Origin: Bacillus cabrialesii
GTDB lineage: Bacteria; Bacillota; Bacilli; Bacillales; Bacillaceae
Direction: 5' to 3'
NCBI RefSeq assembly: GCF_004124315.2
Contig: NZ_CP096889.1
Location: forward strand, 1,037,001-1,101,000
DNA length: 64,000 nucleotides
Shown one piece after another: positions 50,612-57,494 of the stretch. Within the stretch, counting starts at the first letter, position 1; the number at the start of each line of letters is the position of its first letter. A program made the translations under genes and the position numbers. Below the pieces are notes generated by a model, which was not told where the DNA came from, made no database searches, and was given only the letters and a program-made list of their open reading frames with translations.

Positions 50612-50616
50612 TTTTA
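50584..50616 (+). terminator. Functional terminator of hemZ (right copy)
   Basis: AAAGCAGC…GCTGCTTT hairpin followed by five to six T. The identical left hairpin (50381-50408) lacks the T-run and overlaps the hemZ stop. Confidence 0.8.
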
Positions 50617-51831
50617 TCCCTGTTTTTTTGCAGGCTGAACATCAGGCTTCCATTTAAATACCTTGTTCAGCAAGCGGTAAATTTGTTTTGATTCCTTTGT
50701 TAAAAGCGGTCCCAAAATCGCTAGAATGAGGACGTATAATGCGGCAAACGGCTTTAAAGTGGCAGACAGTCCGCCGGCAATCCCGAGATTCGCAACGATA
50801 ATTGAAAATTCTCCCCGTGATACGATCGTCAGTCCGATGTTCGATGAAGCCTTATGAGAAAGCCCTGCGCGCCGTCCGGCAACCATTCCGGCGATGAAGT
50901 TTCCGAGAATGGTCAACATCACTGCTCCCAACGCAAGCCAAACCGCTTCACCAAGTGAAAACGGATCAATGCTGAGGCCGAAGCTAAAGAAGAACATTGC
51001 GCCGAAGAAGTCGCGAAACGGAACGACAAGATGCTCAATTCGGTCAGAATGCTCTGTTTCGGAAAAAACCAAACCGAGCAGCAGCGCGCCGATCGCTTCC
51101 GCTACATGGATCGTCTCTGAAAACCCGGCGATAAAAAAGAGCGCGGCGAAAATAACGATGATAAACACTTCATTTGAGCGAATGTCCAACAGTTTGTTCA
51201 ACAGCGGCGGGAGCTTTCTGGCTGCGATAAAAAACAGCGCCATATAACCGAAGGCGATCAAAATAGACAAGAGCGCGCTCCCGACTGATGTCGCATCACC
51301 CAGCACAAGGCCGGAAACAACGGACAAATACACGGCAAGGAAAATATCTTCGAACATAATGATGCCGAGAATCAGCTCGGTTTCCGGATTGGCCGTTCTT
51401 TTTAAATCAACGAGGACTTTTGCGACAATCGCGCTTGACGAGATCGTAATGACGCCTGCGAGGACGAGGACTTCCAGAAAGGAAAATCCGGTGATAAATC
51501 CGTAAAGCAGCCCGAGGCTGAAGTTAATCAAGATATAAATCGTTCCGCCGACCGCGATGGATTTTCCGGATTTGATCAGCTTGCCGACGGAGAATTCGAG
51601 CCCTAGATAGAAGAGGAGGAACAGTACGCCCATCCGCCCGAAAAACTCGATGATTTCACTGCTTTCTATAAATGTAAGATCAATAATCCCAAATTTCGGC
51701 GCGTGAGGCCCAACAAGCATTCCCAGCACAATCAGAAACGGAATAATCGAAAATTTAATTTTATTGGCGATCACACTGGCAATCGCCACAAGCACAAGCG
51801 CAGTTCCGACTTCAAATACAAGATGATCCAT
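50614..51831 (-). CDS. khtU: KhtU, potassium/proton antiporter membrane subunit
   Basis: 405 residues with 12-13 membrane segments, CPA2 family (KefB/KefC-like). Recognisable blocks are FLLFYLGLEFSVGKLIKSG, the ion-binding helix ASVIANKIKFSIIPFLIVLGMLVGPH near the start, and SRGEFSIIVANLGIAGG near 340. It exports potassium in exchange for protons, active at alkaline pH and gated by KhtT. It lies downstream of khtT with an 7-bp gap in the order khtS-khtT-khtU. Confidence 0.94.
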   Translation of the reverse strand: MDHLVFEVGTALVLVAIASVIANKIKFSIIPFLIVLGMLVGPHAPKFGIIDLTFIESSEIIEFFGRMGVLFLLFYLGLEFSVGKLIKSGKSIAVGGTIYILINFSLGLLYGFITGFSFLEVLVLAGVITISSSAIVAKVLVDLKRTANPETELILGIIMFEDIFLAVYLSVVSGLVLGDATSVGSALLSILIAFGYMALFFIAARKLPPLLNKLLDIRSNEVFIIVIFAALFFIAGFSETIHVAEAIGALLLGLVFSETEHSDRIEHLVVPFRDFFGAMFFFSFGLSIDPFSLGEAVWLALGAVMLTILGNFIAGMVAGRRAGLSHKASSNIGLTIVSRGEFSIIVANLGIAGGLSATLKPFAALYVLILAILGPLLTKESKQIYRLLNKVFKWKPDVQPAKKQG

Positions 51832-51838
51832 CGGCGGC

Positions 51839-52336
51839 TCACACGCCCTCTCCAGAAAGGAAATCGTGAATCAGTTTCTTCAGATGCTTTCTCTCACCTG
51901 AGAGGACAAGTGTGTCATTTTCTTCAATAACCGAATCAGCCCCGGGATTTAGAAGCTTTTCCTGGCTGTGTTTGATGATGGCGATCACAGTGACATCGTA
52001 GTTCTGGCGGACATCAAGCTCCCCGAGCGTGCTCCCGATCGATTTGGCGCCTTTTTCAACCTTAAACCATTCAATAATGAGATCACTGAAGGCCATTTCG
52101 ATGGACTCCAGCGTTTGCGGTTTATAAACCATGCCGCCTAGAATAGCGGCAATTTGCCTTGCTTCAGAATCATCCAATGAGATATTGGAAAGCAGCTCAT
52201 CCGGGTCCCGGTCATTAAACCGGTAAATTTCTCTTCTTCCGTCATCATGAATGATAATCGTCATTTTTTCATGGCTTCTCGTTTCAATTTCAAATTTTTT
52301 GCCGATGCCCGGCAGATCGTTTTCTTTAATATTCAA
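51839..52336 (-). CDS. khtT: KhtT, regulatory RCK_C-domain subunit of KhtU
   Basis: 165 residues from a TTG at 52336 with GGAGGG 7 nt upstream; the longer frame overlaps khtS and has no ribosome site. N-terminal domain (about 1-75) and a C-terminal RCK_C/TrkA_C domain (about 80-160; IGSTLGELDVRQNYDVTVIAIIKHSQ, NPGADSVIEENDTLVLSGE). In B. subtilis KhtT binds c-di-AMP and senses pH, relieving inhibition of KhtU. Confidence 0.94.
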   Translation of the reverse strand: MNIKENDLPGIGKKFEIETRSHEKMTIIIHDDGRREIYRFNDRDPDELLSNISLDDSEARQIAAILGGMVYKPQTLESIEMAFSDLIIEWFKVEKGAKSIGSTLGELDVRQNYDVTVIAIIKHSQEKLLNPGADSVIEENDTLVLSGERKHLKKLIHDFLSGEGV

Positions 52337-52394
52337 TGAAAATCCCTCCGAATGTAGTGTTGGCCAAATAAGGTGGGTTACAAAGCTTGTGTAT

Positions 52395-52712
52395 TTATAT
52401 TCGGAGGTAATTAGACTGGTATTTGACAGGGACGGCACAAACCTTTTCCAGCCTGTTCATCAGCGGTTCGTCAAGAGGTTTGACAGACAGATGCCTGACA
52501 GACTGCGACAGCGGACTGTACTCTTTGATCAGCTCAGCCGGGTACAGGCTTCCGGACGACGGCGTTTTGGCCGCTTGTGTTTCCTGCGGATATGAGGACA
52601 TAGGCACATAGCTGTCAGTATTTGCTTCAAGCTGGGAAGGCAAAGTCACGTCCGAAGGGGGAAAGTACACCATAAATAAACTTAACAGAAAACTAATCAG
52701 CAATTTAGTCAT
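52395..52712 (-). CDS. khtS: KhtS, small membrane modulator of KhtTU
   Basis: 105 residues from the ATG at 52712 after AAAGGAGG; the frame upstream is not preceded by a ribosome site and runs into the divergent promoter region. An N-terminal hydrophobic anchor or signal (about 3-20, LLISFLLSLFMVYFPPS) is followed by a Ser/Pro/Gln-rich extracytoplasmic region. First gene of khtSTU, in which it modulates antiporter activity. Confidence 0.88.
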   Translation of the reverse strand: MTKLLISFLLSLFMVYFPPSDVTLPSQLEANTDSYVPMSSYPQETQAAKTPSSGSLYPAELIKEYSPLSQSVRHLSVKPLDEPLMNRLEKVCAVPVKYQSNYLRI

Positions 52713-52899
52713 GTTTCCTTTCCTCCTTTCCCATCCCGATATCCCTTCTTTTTCACTATATAAAACTTTATGTTTCCATTCAAACAATATGCATTTTTCA
52801 GTATCTATTGACCTTGAAAAATAAAAAAGGTTTATGTAAGGAGGGCGGGGAATGTATATGAGAAAGAAAAAAGCAAGCGCATACATGGAGGTGCTTCAT

Positions 52900-53667
52900 A
52901 TGGAGTTTATTCAATATGAATGTAATGGAACTGTTGCTGAGATTATCTTAAATCGTCCCGATGCCCATCACGCCCTGAATGAACAGATGCTGTCTGAACT
53001 GAAGGAGGCGGTTGAAAAGGCGGCTGCAAGCGAGGCGCTCATCGTTCTCCTGAGAGGAACCGGGAAAGGCTTTTCGGCCGGCGGAGATATCCGGATGATG
53101 ACGTCAGAGCATGATCCTGATCAATTTAAGCAGCTGATGGATACGATTGAGGCTGTTACTCTGGCGTTATATCAGATGAAGAAAGTGATAATTGCTGCTA
53201 TTCACGGCGCCGCCGCCGGGCTGGGCCTGAGTTTGGCGCTTTGCGCTGACATTGTGCTCGCGGAAAAAAACGCCGTTCTCGCGATGAATTTTATCGGCAT
53301 TGGGCTCGTTCCGGACGGCGGAGGGCACTATTTGCTGAAGAAAAGAATAGGGGAAGCGAAAGCGAAAAAACTGATTTGGAGCGGGAAAAAACTATCCGCC
53401 GAAGAAGCCGCCGATATGGGGCTCCTGGATGGGACATTTGCCGGAGATCCTGCCGAAGGCGCGAGACCCTTTATCGAAACCCTTTTGGCCTCACCTCTTT
53501 TGGCGATGATCGAAACGAAAGCCATCTTTCAAAGCCTCCAGCTTGAAGAGATGAAAAAGGTTCTTTCTCTTGAGCGCAGCGCCCAGGAGAAAATGAGAAA
53601 GACGAAGGATCACCAAGAAGGAATCCGTGCCTTTTTAGAAAAACGAGAGCCAAAGTTTCAAGCGTAA
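52900..53667 (+). CDS. yhaR: YhaR, enoyl-CoA hydratase/isomerase-family protein
   Basis: 255 residues from the ATG at 52900 after GGAGGTG; the frame starting at 52852 is longer but its start is weaker. Crotonase fold: RGTGKGFSAGGDIRMM (oxyanion hole, about 53-68) and AAIHGAAAGLGLSLALCADIVLA (about 99-121), with Asp in VPDGGGHYLL near 143. The usual first catalytic Glu position (near GAAAGLG) is not obvious. Acts on acyl-CoA thioesters; pathway unknown. Confidence 0.9.
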   Translation: MEFIQYECNGTVAEIILNRPDAHHALNEQMLSELKEAVEKAAASEALIVLLRGTGKGFSAGGDIRMMTSEHDPDQFKQLMDTIEAVTLALYQMKKVIIAAIHGAAAGLGLSLALCADIVLAEKNAVLAMNFIGIGLVPDGGGHYLLKKRIGEAKAKKLIWSGKKLSAEEAADMGLLDGTFAGDPAEGARPFIETLLASPLLAMIETKAIFQSLQLEEMKKVLSLERSAQEKMRKTKDHQEGIRAFLEKREPKFQA

Positions 53668-53673
53668 TAGATC

Positions 53674-53718
53674 AGCCGGAAAGCTGATCATCTGTGAAAC
53701 AAAATCAGCTTTCCGGCT
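53674..53718. repeat. 15-bp inverted repeat between yhaR and yhzD
   Basis: AGCCGGAAAGCTGAT (53674-53688) is the exact reverse complement of 53704-53718. It overlaps the last codons of yhzD. Neither strand has a T-run after it, so it is not a textbook terminator though it lies between convergent genes. Confidence 0.75.
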
Positions 53719-53873
53719 GCATTGACTAAACGATGGGTATGACTGTGGAGCTCTTTTTCTTTTAACAGAGCTTCACCATGCGTTTTTGCCGCTTCTTCAT
53801 GTTCCGCCTCAAATCGCTCGTTTATTAGTGTTTTCCCCGAAGGATCAAAAGCTGTAAGGAAATAATCAGCCAT
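53688..53873 (-). CDS. yhzD: YhzD-like small protein
   Basis: 61 residues beginning MADYFLTAFDPSGKTLINER, with TTGGAGGAG-type ribosome site. It is rich in Glu, His and Lys. Size and position match B. subtilis YhzD, a small conserved Bacillus protein of unknown function. The 127-bp gap to yhaQ allows separate promoters. Confidence 0.85.
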   Translation of the reverse strand: MADYFLTAFDPSGKTLINERFEAEHEEAAKTHGEALLKEKELHSHTHRLVNAAGKLILFHR

Positions 53874-54000
53874 CTGGTTTCTCCTCCATTTTCAAGGTTT
53901 ATCAGTCTTTCTCATTTATATTCTAAAAAAGGAAATCAAAATCCTTTATTATGTTCCATCCAAAATTAGTATATAATGGGGCAGGAAAGGAGGAGATTCG

Positions 54001-54897
54001 GTGCTTAAGATTGATCACGTAACAAAGACATTTGGAGATTATAAAGCCGTTGATGGATTAGACTTAGACATTCCGGAGCAGCAAATGTTCGGTCTTTTAG
54101 GCGCAAACGGAGCGGGAAAAACGACGACGTTTCGCATGATCCTAGGCTTATTAAGCATTACGGAGGGCTCAATTAGCTGGAAGGGCCGTCCTGTGAATTA
54201 CAGTATCAGCAGCAAAATCGGTTATTTGCCGGAAGAGCGGGGCCTTTATCCGAAAATGAAGGTAAAGGATCAGCTTGTCTATCTTGCCAGATTAAAAGGG
54301 ATGGAGAAGCGGGAGGCTCAAAAAGAGCTCGGTACATGGCTTGAACGCTTCAACATCACAGATTACGAGAATAAGAAGGTGGAAGAGCTTTCGAAGGGAA
54401 ACCAGCAGAAAATCCAATTCATTTCGGCTGTTTTGCATAAGCCGGAGCTGCTGATTCTTGATGAACCATTCAGCGGCCTGGACCCTGTCAATGTTGAGCT
54501 GTTAAAAGAGGCTGTGATTTCTCTGAAAAACAGCGGCGTTTCTATTTTATTTTCAAGCCACCGGATGGAGCATGTGGAGGAGCTTTGTGAGCACCTTTGC
54601 ATATTGCAGAAAGGAAAGCCGGTAGTGCAAGGCAGGCTGAAGGAGATAAAGCGTTCCTTCGGCAAAAAGAATGTCACCATTCATTCCGATGACGATCTGC
54701 GGTTTTTGCAGTCTCATGAAGGCATTCTCCAATGGAAGGAAACGGCTGGCGGCGTCAAACTGCAGATCGCTAATGAAGACATTTCTCAAGAGATCTTTGC
54801 CATGCTCCATGGAAAAGGGTTTATCAGAAAATTTGAGCTTGAAGAGCCGTCACTGCATGATATTTTTATAGAAAAGGTGGGGGCCGTCTATGAATAG
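54001..54897 (+). CDS. yhaQ: YhaQ, ABC transporter ATP-binding protein
   Basis: 298 residues from a GTG with AAAGGAGGAG upstream. Walker A GANGAGKTT (about 34-42), Q-loop region YLPEERGLYPKMKV, signature ELSKGNQQKIQFIS, Walker B LLILDEPFSGLDP, and H-loop SSHRM. The DUF4162-like C-terminal domain follows at about 215-298. It belongs to the NatA/YhaQ group that energises export by the adjacent permease. Overlaps yhaP by 8 bp. Substrate may be sodium or a toxic compound by analogy with NatAB. Confidence 0.93.
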   Translation: MLKIDHVTKTFGDYKAVDGLDLDIPEQQMFGLLGANGAGKTTTFRMILGLLSITEGSISWKGRPVNYSISSKIGYLPEERGLYPKMKVKDQLVYLARLKGMEKREAQKELGTWLERFNITDYENKKVEELSKGNQQKIQFISAVLHKPELLILDEPFSGLDPVNVELLKEAVISLKNSGVSILFSSHRMEHVEELCEHLCILQKGKPVVQGRLKEIKRSFGKKNVTIHSDDDLRFLQSHEGILQWKETAGGVKLQIANEDISQEIFAMLHGKGFIRKFELEEPSLHDIFIEKVGAVYE

Positions 54898-56149
54898 ATT
54901 TTGGATCATGCTTTCTCATACATACAAAAATAAGATTATGGCAAAATCCTTTATGATCTCGACAGTCATCACGGTACTGCTTGTATTAGTTGTAACGAAT
55001 CTGGAGTCGATCATATCTTTGTTTCAAGGTGATGATGCGAAAGAAAAAATCGCCGTTGTTGATGAAACAAACGATTTATACCCGATTTTCTCGAAACAGC
55101 TGAAAGCAGTGGATACAGACGGAGATCTTGATGTAAAGCAGTCGAAGCAAACGGAGGCTGAGGTCACAAAGCAAGTCAAAGATGAAACGCTTGATGGCAT
55201 GCTCATCATCAAACGAGATGAAAAAGGGGCCATTTCAGGAACTTATAAAGCGTTAACGATTTCTGATGAAAGCACGTACCAAACGCTGCAGCAGGCGCTG
55301 ACGCAAACCAAAACGGCTGTCGGAACGGCGGAGCTCGGCGTTTCGCAGGAAGAGATCAGCAGCCTTTATGCGCCCGTTACTGTCGGGCAGGAGGCGCTGA
55401 AAGAGGGCGCGAAGTCTGAGGAAGAGCTTGGCCAGACGGTAGGTCTTGTTTACATTATGCTGTTTGTCATTTATTTCTCAGTCATTATGTATGCCAGCAT
55501 GATTGCGATGGAGGTGGCAACCGAAAAATCTTCGCGCGTCATGGAAATTCTGATCTCAAGCATGCCGCCGATCCAGCAGATGTTTGCAAAGCTGGTTGGC
55601 ATCGGGCTAGTCGGGATCACGCAGCTTGCTGTCATCATAACAGCCGGCGCTCTGTCGCTTAAGCTGAACAAAACGAGCGAAACAGCTTCATCTGTCGGCG
55701 GATTCCTCAATTTGACCGATGTCTCAGCAACAACTGTCATTTATGCTGTTATTTTCTTTTTGCTCGGTTACTTTTTATACGCGACACTCGCCGCGTTTCT
55801 CGGCAGTGTCGTCTCAAGAATCGAGGACGTGCAGCAAACGATCACACCGATGACACTTTTGGTTGTCGCTGGTTTTATGATTGCGATGTTCGGTCTGAAT
55901 GCACCTGACGCAGGGTTTATTACAGTAACCTCGTTTATTCCGTTTTTTACACCAATGATTATGTTCTTGCGCGTTGGCATGCTTGATATTCCGTTCTGGC
56001 AGGCAGCTGCTGGAATCGGAATCACACTGCTTACCATCGTCATTCTGGCCGTCATCGGCGCCAGAATTTACAAAGGCGGTGTGTTAATTTACGGCAATTC
56101 AAGCGCGTTCAAAGCAATTAAACAAGCGCTTCGTTTAGCGAAAAACTGA
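54890..56149 (+). CDS. yhaP: YhaP, ABC-2-type permease (NatB-like)
   Basis: 419 residues. One helix at the N-terminus (about 19-41), a large extracellular loop (about 45-180) and five to six helices in the C-terminal half, with MASMIAMEVATEKSSRVMEILISSM-like loop (about 199-223, split) typical of ABC-2 exporters. Partner of YhaQ, with translational overlap. Ends with its own terminator. Confidence 0.93.
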   Translation: MNRFWIMLSHTYKNKIMAKSFMISTVITVLLVLVVTNLESIISLFQGDDAKEKIAVVDETNDLYPIFSKQLKAVDTDGDLDVKQSKQTEAEVTKQVKDETLDGMLIIKRDEKGAISGTYKALTISDESTYQTLQQALTQTKTAVGTAELGVSQEEISSLYAPVTVGQEALKEGAKSEEELGQTVGLVYIMLFVIYFSVIMYASMIAMEVATEKSSRVMEILISSMPPIQQMFAKLVGIGLVGITQLAVIITAGALSLKLNKTSETASSVGGFLNLTDVSATTVIYAVIFFLLGYFLYATLAAFLGSVVSRIEDVQQTITPMTLLVVAGFMIAMFGLNAPDAGFITVTSFIPFFTPMIMFLRVGMLDIPFWQAAAGIGITLLTIVILAVIGARIYKGGVLIYGNSSAFKAIKQALRLAKN

Positions 56150-56153
56150 TTGA

Positions 56154-56185
56154 AAACAGTCTGGGGATTCTCAGGCTGTTTCTTT
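56154..56185 (+). terminator. Terminator of yhaQP
   Basis: AAACAGTCTG (56154-56163) pairs with CAGGCTGTTT (56172-56181) with one G·T pair, then a T-rich tail. Confidence 0.8.
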
Positions 56186-56254
56186 GTTGACAGAACGTGC
56201 ATTCGCAAGAATTCGGTGCTAAAATAAAGGTACTTCATTCTTGAAAGGAGCAGA

Positions 56255-57481
56255 ATGTTGACTGATTTAACCTTTATTCATGCGGCAGATCTGCATCTCG
56301 ACAGTCCGTTTTACGGGATATCGCATCTGCCGGAACCGATTTTTGCCCGGATCAAAGAAAGCACGTTTGCAAGCGTGAGACATATGATAGACGCCGCAAT
56401 AAGAGAAAACGTTGATTTCGTTTTGCTGGCTGGGGATTTGTTTGACGAAGCCAATCGAAGCTTAAAGGCGCAGCTCTTTTTAAAAAAGCAGTTTGAAAGA
56501 CTCAGAGAGTGCGGGATTTCAGTTTATGTGATCTTTGGAAACCACGATCATCTGGGCGGAGAGTGGACGCCGATTGAATGGCCAGAGAATGTCCGCATTT
56601 TTTCGTCCGCTGTTCCTGAAGAAAAATCGTTTTATAAGGAAGGCAGGCGCATAGCGAGCATTTACGGCTTCAGCTATCAGGCCAGAGCAGTAACGGAAAA
56701 CCTAGCCGCCCGCTATCGGAGGTCCACTGACGCGCCGTTTCATATCGGTATGCTCCACGGCACGCTGTCAGGGTCTGAAGGGCATGATCCGTATTGCCCG
56801 TTTACACATGACGATCTCGTGAAAAGCGGGATGGATTATTGGGCGCTTGGCCATATACATAAACGCCAAGTTCTTTCTGCCGAGCACCCGGCAGTCATTT
56901 ATCCGGGAAACACGCAAGGGCGCCATATGAAGGAGACGGGAGATAAAGGCTATTATCTCGTTCGAGTGACAAACGGAGACATTTCTTATGATTTTCAGAA
57001 AACGCATGATGTTCTGTGGGAAAAAGCGGCAGTTGATGTGACAGAGGCAAAGAATATGACCGCCCTTTTCCAAATGGTCGAGGACGCGTTTTCGAAGCTG
57101 CGGATAAAGGGGAGCCCTGTTTGTGTAAGGCTCGTATTACAAGGGACAGCGCCGGAATGGCTGCTGGAGGCCCCGAAAGGCACCTTGGACGAGCTGCTTG
57201 AAGCCTTTCAGGAGCAAGAGGCCGAGGAGGAACACTTCATATGGCCGCTTTCATTGGATGATGAGACAGAAAATGAAGCAAACGTAACAAACCTGGATCC
57301 TTTTTTTGGCGGTTTATTTGCGGACATTGATCGCGATGATCTGACAGATGTGCTGGAAGGGCTTGAGCGGCATCCTGTATATAGAAGGCATGCGGACCGG
57401 TTTAGCCAAGAGGAATTACAGGAAATAAAAGAGCAGGCACAGATTGTATTGAAAAGACAGCTTAAGGTGCTTGAAACATGA
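56255..57481 (+). CDS. yhaO: YhaO, SbcD/Mre11-like DNA exonuclease
   Basis: 408 residues. Calcineurin-like metallophosphoesterase domain (about 1-270): IHAADLHLDSPF (metal His/Asp), LAGDLFDEANRSL, FGNHDHLGGEW, GMLHGTLSG and ALGHIHKRQVL. The C-terminal part is a helical, acidic capping region. Together with the SbcC-like ATPase YhaN it is expected to form a nuclease for processing DNA ends. yhaN begins 13 bp after the stop. Confidence 0.93.
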   Translation: MLTDLTFIHAADLHLDSPFYGISHLPEPIFARIKESTFASVRHMIDAAIRENVDFVLLAGDLFDEANRSLKAQLFLKKQFERLRECGISVYVIFGNHDHLGGEWTPIEWPENVRIFSSAVPEEKSFYKEGRRIASIYGFSYQARAVTENLAARYRRSTDAPFHIGMLHGTLSGSEGHDPYCPFTHDDLVKSGMDYWALGHIHKRQVLSAEHPAVIYPGNTQGRHMKETGDKGYYLVRVTNGDISYDFQKTHDVLWEKAAVDVTEAKNMTALFQMVEDAFSKLRIKGSPVCVRLVLQGTAPEWLLEAPKGTLDELLEAFQEQEAEEEHFIWPLSLDDETENEANVTNLDPFFGGLFADIDRDDLTDVLEGLERHPVYRRHADRFSQEELQEIKEQAQIVLKRQLKVLET

Positions 57482-57494
57482 GGCGGTGAAAGCT

